Origin: JBDZVM01 sp040255675
GTDB taxonomy: Bacteria; Actinomycetota; Actinomycetes; Acidothermales; Acidothermaceae
Length of the DNA: 64,000 nucleotides
Assembly: GCA_040255675.1 (NCBI GenBank)
Contig: JBDZVM010000012.1
Location: 1-64,000 of the forward strand
Direction of reading: 5' to 3'
The notes below the pieces were generated by a model. The model did no database searches and had not been told where the DNA came from. It saw only the letters and a list, made by a program, of their open reading frames with translations. Shown piece by piece: positions 1 through 9,008 of the stretch. Position numbers and translations under genes: made by a program. Each line of letters opens with the position of its first letter. Positions within the stretch are counted from its first letter, which is position 1.

Positions 1-34
1 GGCGCGAGCGCAGCGACGACGAACGCGGCACGCG

Positions 35-1834
35 TTATGACAAATACCGCCGGGCGAAATCGAGCTCGGTCGCTACTTGCCGGATTCGTTCCTCGACCAC
101 GAGGGACCCGTGGCCGGCGTCGAACCGATACACCTCATGCGGCACATCTCGCGCGGCCAACCGCGCCAAGTAATTTTCGATTTGCCGAATTGGGCAGCGC
201 GGGTCGTTTTCACCTGCCAGAATTAGCACCGGCACTTTGACGTCGTCCACATAAGTAATGGGTGACGAAGCCCGATAACGGTTAGGAACTTCGTCAGGTG
301 TGCCGCCGAACAGTGAGCGGTCGAACGCGCGCAGTGCTTCCATCTCGTCCTCGTACGCGGCGAAGTAATCCGCGACGGGTACGGCCGCGATGCCGAGTGA
401 CCACGCCTCGGGCATCACGCCGAGCCCGAGCAACGTCAAATACCCACCCCACGAACCGCCCGACAAGACAATCCGCGAAGGATCAGAAAGGCCAGACTCG
501 ACAGCCCAATCTCGCACGGCACGGATGTCGTCGAGCTCGGTCAAACCCACCCGGTGCTCGATGGCATCACGCCACGCCGAACCGTATCCGGTCGACCCGC
601 GGTAATTGACCCGGACGACGGCAAAACCCGCGTCGACCCAGGCGGCGACACCTGGAGAAAACGAATCGGAGTCTTGGCTCGTCGGCCCGCCGTGCACCAA
701 GAAAACGGTCGGCAGGGGGCCGGCCGCGCCGGCCGGCGTAGACACCAGAGCATGAATGCGGCCGCCCGGCCCGTCGACCCAGGCGTCGTCGACAGCTACC
801 GACTCGGGCGCTCGCGTGCCCGGCGGCTCGAACACGACAGCGCCCGAAACGTCGCGTACGGCGGGCGGCAGCGCTCCCGACGACCACAAGAACTCGACAG
901 TTCCGTCGGGTCGCGCCGCGGCACCGGCGATCGTCCCGCGTGGGGTATCGAGCGAGATCAACTGCCCGGCTGTGATGTCGCAGCGGTAGAGCTCACTGCG
1001 AGCCTGATGTTCGTGGGTAATGAGCAGCGCCGAACCGTCGGGATACCAGCGAGCCGATACTTCGCCCGGCAACCCAAGGTCCGGTTCATCTTGGGCGCCT
1101 GAAACGACATCCCAAATCATCGGAAGCGACCGGCCGTGCCGCTCCTGCAGCAACAACAGTCGAGTGTCACCGTCGGCGGGTGCGAAGCCGACCACCGACA
1201 GGCCGCGGCCGGGGCCGTCCCACAGGTCGGCGACGACCGACGACGATTCGAGCGAGAGCACCCGAATCGCCATGTGCCGAGAGTCACCGTGCTCGCTGTG
1301 CTCGATGGCCAGCAGCGTTCCGTCGCGCGACAACGACGCGACATGGGCGTCTTGGCGGTGCGAGTAGATCGTGACCGGGGCGAGACCGGGGCGGGCAAGA
1401 TGAATCGACGTCCCGGCATCTGTCGACTTGCCGACAACGGCGGTGCCGTCGCGGCCGAGCGCGAGCCCGACCGGGTACGACGGTTCGAGGCCGGGAACCG
1501 CGACGTCGGAATCGCCGCCGGAAAACGGTTGGCGTCGCCACACGCCGAACTCGTTGCCGTCGTGGTCGTCGAACCACCAGACGAACTCGCCGGTGGGGTC
1601 GAGAGTGCCGACCGTGGTTCCGGCGGGTCGGCTGGTCACCTGGCGAGTGACGCCCGACGCGCGGTCCCAGGTATAGAGCTCGAACGTGCCGCCCGCGTTG
1701 CTGACATACAGCGAACGTTCGGGCCGTTCGCGCGCCCACTCGGGCAACGACATGCGGGTAGCGCGAAAACGGGCCTGCCAGCGTTCGTCGTCGATCGGCC
1801 TTTCGGACGCCGACATGTCGTCACGGTCGCTCAC
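35..1834 (-). CDS. S9 family prolyl oligopeptidase-like serine peptidase
   Basis: 599 aa, complete. The N-terminal two thirds looks like a beta-propeller of the WD40-like/TolB type (repeated D-G-T-x-x-x turns). The C-terminal third is an alpha/beta-hydrolase domain with oxyanion motif HGGP. The catalytic triad is readable: Ser461 in GGSWGGY, Asp544 in ENDPRCP and His575 in AGHGS. Families of this build (S9C acylaminoacyl-peptidase-like) remove short N-terminal peptides from oligopeptides in the cytoplasm. No signal peptide is visible. The start MSDRDD fits the propeller onset. It is transcribed leftwards, alone or with whatever lies beyond the window edge 34 bp away. Exact substrate cannot be told. 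Confidence 0.9.
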   Translation of the reverse strand: MSDRDDMSASERPIDDERWQARFRATRMSLPEWARERPERSLYVSNAGGTFELYTWDRASGVTRQVTSRPAGTTVGTLDPTGEFVWWFDDHDGNEFGVWRRQPFSGGDSDVAVPGLEPSYPVGLALGRDGTAVVGKSTDAGTSIHLARPGLAPVTIYSHRQDAHVASLSRDGTLLAIEHSEHGDSRHMAIRVLSLESSSVVADLWDGPGRGLSVVGFAPADGDTRLLLLQERHGRSLPMIWDVVSGAQDEPDLGLPGEVSARWYPDGSALLITHEHQARSELYRCDITAGQLISLDTPRGTIAGAAARPDGTVEFLWSSGALPPAVRDVSGAVVFEPPGTRAPESVAVDDAWVDGPGGRIHALVSTPAGAAGPLPTVFLVHGGPTSQDSDSFSPGVAAWVDAGFAVVRVNYRGSTGYGSAWRDAIEHRVGLTELDDIRAVRDWAVESGLSDPSRIVLSGGSWGGYLTLLGLGVMPEAWSLGIAAVPVADYFAAYEDEMEALRAFDRSLFGGTPDEVPNRYRASSPITYVDDVKVPVLILAGENDPRCPIRQIENYLARLAARDVPHEVYRFDAGHGSLVVEERIRQVATELDFARRYLS

Positions 1835-1890
1835 GGGCTAAGTCTGCCCTGTTTCGTCTTCGGCGTCCGATGGGGCACGCGCATCTGGGT

Positions 1891-2103
1891 CTACAGCCGA
1901 TGGTGTTCGCGCCACGCCCGCACGCACAGCGGACACGCGTCACGAGGCGGCCGGTCCGAAACCGCGCCTTCGACGATCATCGGCTCGCCGCAGTACGAGG
2001 TCGTAATCTCGCCCGGCGCGAGCCTCGGCGGCGGATAACCGTGCTTCACATCACCGGACGGCGGCACTGCCGTCGTCCACGATGTCGGTTCTAGTTGCTG
2101 CAC
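1891..2103 (-). CDS. small Cys-motif protein, putative zinc ribbon
   Basis: Probable 70-aa protein starting at GTG 2103. The same frame stays open upstream to 2277, but that extension would run through the terminator and into tRNA-Pro, so a downstream start is preferred. The C-terminal part carries a single Cys (SYCGEP) followed about 20 residues later by CPLC, a spacing reminiscent of small actinobacterial DUF3039-like zinc-binding proteins. No good Shine-Dalgarno sequence precedes the GTG. Function unknown; that it is a gene at all is only moderately supported. Confidence 0.4.
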   Translation of the reverse strand: MQQLEPTSWTTAVPPSGDVKHGYPPPRLAPGEITTSYCGEPMIVEGAVSDRPPRDACPLCVRAWREHHRL

Positions 2104-2184
2104 ACCCACCCGGCAACCGTACGACGAACGCTGCTGGACGACGAAGAGCAGCCCGCCGCGGAGCAGGGTGGTGAGAAAGAGAAG

Positions 2185-2212
2185 CCCGGCTTCTGACAAA
2201 GCAGAAGCCGGG
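2185..2212 (-). terminator. tRNA-Pro terminator hairpin
   Basis: Perfect 11-bp stem (CCCGGCTTCTG / CAGAAGCCGGG) with a 6-nt loop, lying just 3' of the tRNA on the minus strand and followed by a pyrimidine-rich CTTCTCTTTCTC run. It is a convincing intrinsic terminator. Confidence 0.8.
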
Positions 2213-2216
2213 TCAT

Positions 2217-2294
<78 letters not shown>

Positions 2295-2327
2295 CGCAAG
2301 CCCAGGGGTTTGGGCCGACGTCGCAGT

Positions 2328-3242
2328 CTAGCCGACGTGGCCTTTCGCCGCCTGCTGAGGTTCGGCGACCAACGTCAGCAGCGTCGCCTCGGGCGGGCAG
2401 GCGAACCGCACCGGCGCGTAGGGCGACGTGCCCAGCCCCGCCGACACGTGCAGCCAGGAGTCGCCGTAACGCGACAAGCCGCGAGCGCGCCCCCGATCGA
2501 GGTCGCAGTTGGTGACCAGCGCGCCGAAGAACGGAACGCGCAGCTGCCCGCCGTGTGTGTGGCCGGCGATGATCAGGCCGCAGCCGTCGTCCGCCATGCG
2601 AGTAAGTACCCGAGAGGCTGGGGCGTGCACGACGCCGAGCGTAATCAACGCTTCGGGATCGGCAGGGCCGGCGACCTCGTCGTAGCGATCGCGCCAGATG
2701 TGCGGATCGTCGACGCCGACCAACTCGATCTGCCGGCCGTCGACTTTGAGGTATCCGCGGGCGTTGCTGAGGTCGAGCCAGCCCGCTTCGGACATGGCCC
2801 GGCCGAGGTCGCGCCACGGGAGTTCGGTTCCGTGTTCGCGCTCGCCGCGGTCGGGCAGCAGGTAACGCGCGGGGTTCTTGAATCTCGGCGCAAAGATGTC
2901 GTTGGAGCCGAACACGAACGCGCCCGGACGTTCGAGCAGCGGCGCGATCGCGTCGATGAACGGTGGCACCGCCTCGGGGTGCGCAATGCTGTCGCCGGTG
3001 TTGATCACGAGATCGGGTTCTAGGGTGGCCAGGCCGCGAAGCCAATCAGCCTTCCAGGTCTGCGTCGGCAGGAAATGCGCGTCGGAGAAATGCAGGATGC
3101 GCAGCGGCTCGGATCCCTTCGGCAACACCGGCACCTCGACCCGGCGAAGCCGTGGCGACCGGCGTTCGATCAGCGAAGCGTAAGCGAGGGTAGCCGCGCC
3201 CGACCCGGCAGCGGCGAGCGTGGCGGCAGTCAGGCGGCGCAT
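2328..3242 (-). CDS. calcineurin-like metallophosphoesterase (Rv3683-like)
   Basis: 304 aa from ATG 3242; the frame is open 21 codons further upstream, but the MRRLTAATLAAAG start gives a plausible N-terminal hydrophobic segment (about residues 5-22) and leaves room for the divergent promoter. Metal-binding motifs are present in order: HFSDAH (Asp54, His56), NTGD (Asp84), FGSND (Asn114), and GHTHGG near the C-terminus. This is the YaeI/YkoQ-like group, probably membrane-anchored with the catalytic domain outside or at the membrane. GSND replaces the usual GNHD, as I recall for this subgroup. It is divergent from the yqeY-like gene 42 bp away. Substrate unknown. Confidence 0.9.
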   Translation of the reverse strand: MRRLTAATLAAAGSGAATLAYASLIERRSPRLRRVEVPVLPKGSEPLRILHFSDAHFLPTQTWKADWLRGLATLEPDLVINTGDSIAHPEAVPPFIDAIAPLLERPGAFVFGSNDIFAPRFKNPARYLLPDRGEREHGTELPWRDLGRAMSEAGWLDLSNARGYLKVDGRQIELVGVDDPHIWRDRYDEVAGPADPEALITLGVVHAPASRVLTRMADDGCGLIIAGHTHGGQLRVPFFGALVTNCDLDRGRARGLSRYGDSWLHVSAGLGTSPYAPVRFACPPEATLLTLVAEPQQAAKGHVG

Positions 3243-3284
3243 AGTCGCTAGTGTCCCAGAGATCGCTGGTGGAACACTGGGCCC

Positions 3285-3734
3285 ATGTTGAAGAGCCGCT
3301 TGCACGACGACCTGACCGCCGCCATCAAGGCACGCGACGAGCTTCGCACCGCCACGTTGCGCATGGTGCTCGCCGCCGTCATGAACGAAGAGGTCGCCGG
3401 CAAGGAGGCCCGAGAGTTATCGGACGACGAAGTGCTGCGTGTCTTGGCACGTGAGGCGAAGAAGCGACGCGAGGCGGCTGAGGCGTTCGAAACAGGGAAG
3501 CGTCCCGAACTGGCCGAGCGCGAGCGTGCCGAAGGCGCCGTCATCGACGAATACCTGCCGGCGCAGCTCGGCGACGACGAACTTCGCGCGCTGGTGACCG
3601 CGGCGATTTCCGAGTCGGGGGTGAGCGGGCCGCAGGGCATGGGGGCCGTCATGAAGCTGGTGACCGCGAAGGTGGCCGGGCGCGCCGAGGGCGGCCGCGT
3701 CGCGGCCGAGGTGAAGCGCCAGCTCAGCAGCTAG
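3285..3734 (+). CDS. GatB/YqeY domain protein
   Basis: 149 aa, all-helical YqeY family, related to the tail domain of the GatB amidotransferase subunit and thought to bind tRNA. Typical features are LKSRLHDDLTAAIKARDELR at the N-terminus, the KKRREAAEAF segment and the PQGMGAVM motif near residue 125. Family length is about 150 aa, so it is full length. It is divergent from the metallophosphoesterase and convergent with the beta-propeller gene. The two stop codons share the palindrome CTAG at 3731-3734. Confidence 0.93.
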   Translation: MLKSRLHDDLTAAIKARDELRTATLRMVLAAVMNEEVAGKEARELSDDEVLRVLAREAKKRREAAEAFETGKRPELAERERAEGAVIDEYLPAQLGDDELRALVTAAISESGVSGPQGMGAVMKLVTAKVAGRAEGGRVAAEVKRQLSS

Positions 3735-5257
3735 CCACCCCATGCGGCGTCGACGACGTGCTGCCCGATCGGGGTGGCCGCGCCGTCCGAGATCAGGTAG
3801 AGCGTGCCGCACCAAGGGATCAGCACGTTCGAGCCATCACCCGAGGGGTGCATCGGCGGCATGCCGCAGCCGACCCGCGGCAACGCGATCGTCGGGCTGA
3901 GTGAAGCCCCCGTGGTCGCATCGGCGCGACGGTAGGCCACACCGGTCGACGCGCACTCTTCGACGACCGCGAACCCGCCGTCGGTGCCGAGCCACGAGAC
4001 AGCGGTCTCGTCGCAGCCGGTGTTCGTGGGCCACGTCGATGTTGTCGGAGCCCAGCGCGGATTCGAGGTATCGAGCGTGCTGGGCGCTCCGCCGATGCCC
4101 GCGCCGGTCTGCAGCCCGGCGAGATAGGTGAGCCGCTTGTCGTCCGGAGCCCACGACAAGCTGATGATCTCGTTGGCGGCGTCGCCGACGCGCCACGTTG
4201 CGGCGCTTCCGGAATGCCCGGGCATCGGCGTGACGAGGATCGACGCGGTCGTGTCCATAAAGGCGACTGCCAGCATGGTGCCGTCCGGACTTACGGCCAG
4301 ACCGGTCACGTAAGCGTTTTGATAGGTCGGGCCGAACGGGGTTGCCTTGCCCGAGGCGTCGATCAGCGCCAGGCGAATCGGGGCGCCCGGGCTCGCCACC
4401 GGATCAGGCGTGTACGTCACGACCCAACCGCCCGCCGGATTGCTGGCGATCAGCGAAGGGCCGCTCGGAATCGCGGCGAGCGAGAGCAGCCGCGGCGTGC
4501 TGAACGACGGATCGATGAACGCGAACCGCTGCTGATCGTCAAGTAAGAGCATCGGCCCGCTCGCCGTGACACCCGGCGGCATCGAGATAGAGGGCAGTGG
4601 GCTGGGCGAGGGTGTACGAGAGGTCAGTGCACTGGGTGGCGGCACGGTCGGTACGCCGACCAGCAGATTTCTGATCTCGGCATCGAGCGATGGGTCTAGC
4701 AGCGCAACGAGATCGCCCTGGCCCACGATGCAACCGATGCGAAGCGTCACCGTCGCGCCGTCGAGATAGCCGAATGTCAGCAGATCCAGGGTCGGCCGCT
4801 CCGGACAAGACGGCAGCTTGTTTGTCGGGGTCAAACTGCGCACTATCCGCAGCGTCTTTGCCAACTCGTCAGCGTCTAGGTCGACCCGCCTCATAAGCCG
4901 GCCGGATGGAGCTGTCTGGTCGTATTCGCACAGCACAGCGGAGTTCGGAGTGCCAGGTACGAAACCACTGCCGGTCGGTGGCGGTCCCGCTGATGGCCGC
5001 GGCTCGAGAGTCGCCGCGCAAGAAGGCGCCGCAAGCCCGGACGGCGGCGCTTGCGCCGGGCCACGATCACGCAGCGCCATCGGGACGACGGCGATCGCGA
5101 CCGCCATGCACGCGGCCATCCCGGCACTCGCGACAGCACGATGTCGTCTGCGCCGCCGCCGCACGCCCGCCGACACCTTGCCGTACAAATCGGTTGGCGG
5201 TGGGTTACCCGGCGATTCGCGCAACGCCGCGATGATGTCGTCGTCCGGGCTCGTCAT
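3731..5257 (-). CDS. membrane-anchored beta-propeller protein, anti-sigma-like partner
   Basis: 508 aa from ATG 5257, preceded by a strong GGAGGT and overlapping the upstream sigma-factor stop as ATGA, so translation is coupled. The layout is a short cytoplasmic N-terminus, an Arg tract at about 33-38, one membrane helix at about 41-62, a Pro/Ser linker, and a large extracytoplasmic domain with WD40/PD40-like strands (for example SPDGTMLAVAF and SWAPDDKRLTYLAG). No zinc anti-sigma HxxxCxxC motif is visible. Position and topology suggest an anti-sigma regulator whose propeller senses an outside signal; the ligand is unknown. A second pair of the same design lies at 29.2-31 kb. Confidence 0.75.
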   Translation of the reverse strand: MTSPDDDIIAALRESPGNPPPTDLYGKVSAGVRRRRRRHRAVASAGMAACMAVAIAVVPMALRDRGPAQAPPSGLAAPSCAATLEPRPSAGPPPTGSGFVPGTPNSAVLCEYDQTAPSGRLMRRVDLDADELAKTLRIVRSLTPTNKLPSCPERPTLDLLTFGYLDGATVTLRIGCIVGQGDLVALLDPSLDAEIRNLLVGVPTVPPPSALTSRTPSPSPLPSISMPPGVTASGPMLLLDDQQRFAFIDPSFSTPRLLSLAAIPSGPSLIASNPAGGWVVTYTPDPVASPGAPIRLALIDASGKATPFGPTYQNAYVTGLAVSPDGTMLAVAFMDTTASILVTPMPGHSGSAATWRVGDAANEIISLSWAPDDKRLTYLAGLQTGAGIGGAPSTLDTSNPRWAPTTSTWPTNTGCDETAVSWLGTDGGFAVVEECASTGVAYRRADATTGASLSPTIALPRVGCGMPPMHPSGDGSNVLIPWCGTLYLISDGAATPIGQHVVDAAWGG

Positions 5258-5769
5258 AACCGCACCTCCCGCCGCTCGCATTCGTCGCGAAGCTTGCGCA
5301 ATCCCTTTGCCGCTTGGCTTTTCACCGTGCCGACGCTGCAACTGAGCAATTCCGCGGTCGCCGCTTCAGTGAGGTCGGCGTAAAAGCGCAGAACCAGGAC
5401 GGCGCGCTGCCGGGGCGGCAGCGACGGCAGCAACTCGTGCACGACGTGCCGCACATCGGCAGCCTCGAACGCATCGGCAGCTTCGAACGCATCGCCAGCG
5501 GCGCGCTCCGGCAGCTCGGCGAACGGCAGCTCACCGCGCCAGCGGCGCCGTCCGGATTTCAGGTGAGCGTTGACCAACACGCGGCGCACGTACGCGTCGG
5601 GGTCGCCGTCGCGGACGACGCGGTTCCAGCGCGGCCAGACCCGCTCCAGGCTGATTTGCACGAGGTCTTGAGCGGACGCCCAGTCGGTGGTCAGCATGCG
5701 CGCCAGCCGCAACAGGTCACCTTGGCGCGCGACAACGTAGGCGTGGAACCCGTCCGGATCATCGGCCAC
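5254..5769 (-). CDS. ECF sigma factor, SigE family
   Basis: 171 aa. Region 2 is seen at about residues 14-60 (LLRLARMLTTDWASAQDLVQ). Region 4 lies at about 115-160, with LPPRQRAVLVLRFYADL and a helix-turn-helix ending SCSVGTVKSQ. A six-residue unit AFEAAD is duplicated in tandem between the two regions, encoded by a near-perfect 18-bp direct repeat. The start has GGGAGGGTGAGG ahead of the ATG. It is the first gene of a two-gene operon with the beta-propeller membrane protein, and lies 68 bp downstream of ponA2 on the same strand, so read-through is possible. Alternative transcription initiation factor; target promoters unknown. Confidence 0.93.
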   Translation of the reverse strand: MADDPDGFHAYVVARQGDLLRLARMLTTDWASAQDLVQISLERVWPRWNRVVRDGDPDAYVRRVLVNAHLKSGRRRWRGELPFAELPERAAGDAFEAADAFEAADVRHVVHELLPSLPPRQRAVLVLRFYADLTEAATAELLSCSVGTVKSQAAKGLRKLRDECERREVRL

Positions 5770-5837
5770 GCCTCACCCTCCCAAGCCCGCGCATCCAACA
5801 GCCCTTGAATGCCGGAAATGGTTGCCCGGGACGGGCC

Positions 5838-8300
5838 TCAGGGGTGCTTTTTCTTGGGTTTCTTCGACGCGTCGGGGCTCGGCGTCGTCGAGGCCGGCGG
5901 GCTTGGCGATTCGGTGACACCGGGTGCGTTCGACGCCGGCGGGCTGCCGGGCGGCGGCGACACCGGTGGGGGCAAAGTGCCGTTGCTCACCAGGATCGTG
6001 ACTTTGTCGCCGACGTGGCCGGTGGTGCCCGCAACCGGTGAGGTGGAGTCGACCTTCCCGGCGGGCTGGGTCGACGGCACCTGAGGCTGGTCGGCCACCA
6101 CGACGAAGCCGGCCTTCTGCAACGCCGCCTTGGCGTCGTTCGGGTCGAGGCCGGTGACGTCGGGCACCGTAATCGGGTCGCCGCGCAGCACCGACTGGGG
6201 CGGTTGCACGAAGTTTTCGACGGGTAGCGATTTCACCGCGCCGGCCATGGCTTGCTGCCAAATCTTTCCGGCGAGCGTGGCGCCGAATACCCGGGGAATC
6301 AGCTTGCCGTTGACGGTGACGTTTCGCATCGGCGTCACGGCGTCGGGGTTTCCGGTCCAGACCGAGGCCGCGAGGTTCGGCGTGTAGCCGCTGAACCAGC
6401 CGTTTTGGTAATCGTCGTCGGTGCCCGTCTTGCCGGCGGCCGGTCGGCCGATGCCGAGCCCGGCGCCCGTACCGTATTGGATCACGCCGGTCAGCAATGA
6501 CGTGACGCCGTTGGCGACGTTGCGGTCAAGCACCGGCTTGCATTGCGGACCGGGAATCGTCGGCAGCTTCATGTTTTCGATCGACGTCGTGACCTTGGTG
6601 ATGGCTTGCGGCTGGCAGTACACGCCCTGGTTGGCCAGCGTGCCGAAAGCACCGGCGATCGAGAGCGGGTCGACCTCTTCGGCGCCGAGCACGAAGGGGA
6701 TGAATTGCTTCAGCGGTTGCCCGTTCGAAAGCCGCACGCCCATCGACTCGGCAATCTGCACTGGCCGGCACAACCCGGTCTTCACGGCGAGCTGCGCGAA
6801 GTAGGTGTTCACCGAATCCCAGGTGGCACGCACCATGTCGAAGGTGCCCGATTCACTGTCGCCGGCGTTGTGAACGGGCCACTTGTCCGTTGGATTACCG
6901 TCGCAGTCGGTGGTCGCGCCCTTCGGGATGGTGATCTGATTCGGCGAGACGATCGTCGTGCCGGTTGGGATTCCCTCTTCGAGGGCGGCAGCGAGTACGA
7001 AAACTTTGAACGTCGATCCGGCATGACGGCCGGCCGAACCGTCGTGAGCGAGGTTGGCGGCGAGATTCAGCTCGGTTTCGCCCGGCCCGTTGCCGAACGC
7101 GCGATCGACCGCCATCGCTTTGATAGCACCGGTTTTCGGGTCGACCATGTCGATCGCTGCGGCTAACCCGGCGTTCTTCGACGGATCGGGCGGGAGAACG
7201 CTGTTGACGGCGTCCTGCGCTGCTTTTTGCATCGTCGGGTCGAGCGTGGTGGAGATGGTCAGGCCACCGCGGCGAAGCAAGTTAGCTCGTGCGTCGCGGT
7301 TGTTGAGAAAGCTGGCGTCGTTGAGGAATTCGTCGACCACGTACTCGCAGAAGAACGGCGCGCTGGAGTCGGCGCAACCGTTGGGGATTTTCGAGACCTT
7401 CAACGCCAACGGTGTTTGTATAGCTTGATCGGCTTCGTCTTGCGTGATGTATTTGAGGTCGGCCATGCGTTGCAGCACGACGTTGCGCCGGTCGAGCGCG
7501 TTGTGCGGATTCAGGATCGGGTCAAAGGTGCTCGGATTGTTGATGACGCCCGACAGCAGCGCCGCTTGCGTCAGCGTCAAGTTCGACGCGGGCTCGCTGA
7601 AGTAGTGCTGCGCCGCGGCGGCAACTCCGTAGGCGCCGCTGCCGAAGTAGACCGTGTTGAGGTAGTCCTCGAGAATCTCGTCTTTCGACAGCTTCTGTTC
7701 GAGCGCGAGCGCGTATCTGGCTTCGGTCACCTTGCGAGTGAGGTTCTTCGCGCGGGCGGCGCGTGCCCCCGCCGCGTTGTCGTTCGCCGCGCTCGTCTCG
7801 ACCAGTGCTTGCCGCACGTACTGCTGAGTGATGGTCGACGCGCCCTGCGTGGCCTCGCCCGTGGAGCTGTCTTTTACGAGCGCGCGCAAGATGCCCCTCG
7901 GGTCGACCCCGTGGTGCTGGTAAAACCGGGAGTCTTCGATGGCGACGATGGCTTGCCGCATGACCGGCGCCACCTGCGCGAGGGGGATCGACTGCCGGTT
8001 CTCGTAGTAAAAAGTGGCCAGCTGGGTGCCGTCGTTCGCCAGAATCACCGACCGTTGCGAGAGCGGCGGCTGCTGCAACTCGGGCGGGAGGTCGGTGAAC
8101 GCGATCTCGCCGATCGTGTTGCGAGTGAAGACGCCTACGCCGCCCACGACGGGCAGCGCGAGCGCCGCGACCAGGCCCCCAGTCAGCACCGCGAGAACCG
8201 CGAGGACGACGACTCTCGCCAGCTTGGAGCCGACGCCTAGCTCGTCGTTCGGCGGGCGGCCGGACGGCGTCGCGAGGGCGGTTCGTACAGGTCGTGGCAT
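5838..8300 (-). CDS. ponA2: bifunctional penicillin-binding protein PonA2 with PASTA domain
   Basis: 820 aa from ATG 8300. The frame is open 79 codons further, but this start places the single membrane helix at about 27-52. The GT51 transglycosylase carries catalytic Glu122 in AIEDSRFYQHHG and the TITQQYVRQ motif. The transpeptidase has Ser429 in STFK, Ser496-Val-Asn and Lys624-Thr-Gly. One PASTA domain (about 709-773) is followed by a Pro/Ser-rich tail ending in Lys residues. The enzyme polymerises and cross-links peptidoglycan outside the membrane. Next to divergent whiB4 and the ATPase pair, as in M. tuberculosis Rv3679-Rv3682, which supports the ponA2 rather than ponA1 assignment. Confidence 0.95.
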   Translation of the reverse strand: MPRPVRTALATPSGRPPNDELGVGSKLARVVVLAVLAVLTGGLVAALALPVVGGVGVFTRNTIGEIAFTDLPPELQQPPLSQRSVILANDGTQLATFYYENRQSIPLAQVAPVMRQAIVAIEDSRFYQHHGVDPRGILRALVKDSSTGEATQGASTITQQYVRQALVETSAANDNAAGARAARAKNLTRKVTEARYALALEQKLSKDEILEDYLNTVYFGSGAYGVAAAAQHYFSEPASNLTLTQAALLSGVINNPSTFDPILNPHNALDRRNVVLQRMADLKYITQDEADQAIQTPLALKVSKIPNGCADSSAPFFCEYVVDEFLNDASFLNNRDARANLLRRGGLTISTTLDPTMQKAAQDAVNSVLPPDPSKNAGLAAAIDMVDPKTGAIKAMAVDRAFGNGPGETELNLAANLAHDGSAGRHAGSTFKVFVLAAALEEGIPTGTTIVSPNQITIPKGATTDCDGNPTDKWPVHNAGDSESGTFDMVRATWDSVNTYFAQLAVKTGLCRPVQIAESMGVRLSNGQPLKQFIPFVLGAEEVDPLSIAGAFGTLANQGVYCQPQAITKVTTSIENMKLPTIPGPQCKPVLDRNVANGVTSLLTGVIQYGTGAGLGIGRPAAGKTGTDDDYQNGWFSGYTPNLAASVWTGNPDAVTPMRNVTVNGKLIPRVFGATLAGKIWQQAMAGAVKSLPVENFVQPPQSVLRGDPITVPDVTGLDPNDAKAALQKAGFVVVADQPQVPSTQPAGKVDSTSPVAGTTGHVGDKVTILVSNGTLPPPVSPPPGSPPASNAPGVTESPSPPASTTPSPDASKKPKKKHP

Positions 8301-8681
8301 CACGTAAGAGTAACCGGCGGGCGGGCCGCGAGCCCTCCGGCGCACGCGCACTCGGCTCACGGAGCGCTCTTCTCGAGTGGGCGGAATGCCGCTTTCACCT
8401 GGGAACGTGACCACCCGGGCGAAGGGATGGCATGGCCCGCCTGGACCAGCGCGAATGGGCCGAACGGAGCCTGGTGATATGTGTGCGGGTTTCCGTACCG
8501 TCGATGGCAGACCGAGCAGGTCATGCGCAAAACTCAAGCAAACCGCACGCTCGGTCGATCGAAAAAGGGGGATTTACGGTCGGGCGACGGCGGGATTCGG
8601 TTCGGATTTCTCCAGGCGCCGGGTCGCACACGAACGGCCCGCCACGTGCTGGGCCCGCACACGAGAGGCAGGGACGGCGCG
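8301..8681. other. ponA2-whiB4 divergent intergenic region
   Basis: 381 bp between divergent ponA2 and whiB4. It must hold both promoters. I see no repeated element, RNA fold or convincing start that would extend either gene; a frame upstream of WhiB stays open from 8481 but has no family similarity. Confidence 0.6.
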
Positions 8682-8990
8682 ATGTCGTGGAGCAACGACT
8701 GGACCAGCCGGGCCGCGTGCCGTGGCACCGATCCTGATGCGCTGTTCGTCCAAGGTGCGGCGCAAAACCGGGCAAAAGCGGTCTGCCTTGGCTGCCCAGT
8801 GCGAGCCGAATGTCTCGCCGACGCGCTCGACAACCGCGTCGAGTTCGGCGTGTGGGGCGGTCTCACGGAGCGCGAGCGGCGCGCGCTGCTTCGCCGCCGT
8901 CCGAACGTCACGTCGTGGCGGCGATTGCTCAGCACCGCGATGGAAGACTTCGAGCGCTCCACGGCCGAGCGCTACTCCGCGGTCGGTTAG
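8682..8990 (+). CDS. whiB4: WhiB-family iron-sulfur regulator, WhiB4-like
   Basis: 102 aa from ATG 8682, preceded by GAGGCAGGGA. The four cluster-binding cysteines are Cys13, Cys35, Cys38 and Cys44 (C-x2-C-x5-C), followed by the GVWGG turn (56-60) and a basic C-terminal helix (RRALLRRRP). WhiB proteins hold a redox/NO-sensitive [4Fe-4S] cluster and act with the housekeeping sigma factor. Its place between ponA2 and the ArsA-like ATPase pair matches M. tuberculosis whiB4, the basis for the symbol. It converges on the ATPase genes. Confidence 0.93.
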   Translation: MSWSNDWTSRAACRGTDPDALFVQGAAQNRAKAVCLGCPVRAECLADALDNRVEFGVWGGLTERERRALLRRRPNVTSWRRLLSTAMEDFERSTAERYSAVG

Positions 8991-9008
8991 GGCAGTCGGC
9001 TAGGCCGC

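Noticed and set aside
8481..8681. N-terminal extension of WhiB4 by 67 residues
   Set aside because: Basic, low-complexity sequence not seen in WhiB proteins; the ATG at 8682 gives the standard length.
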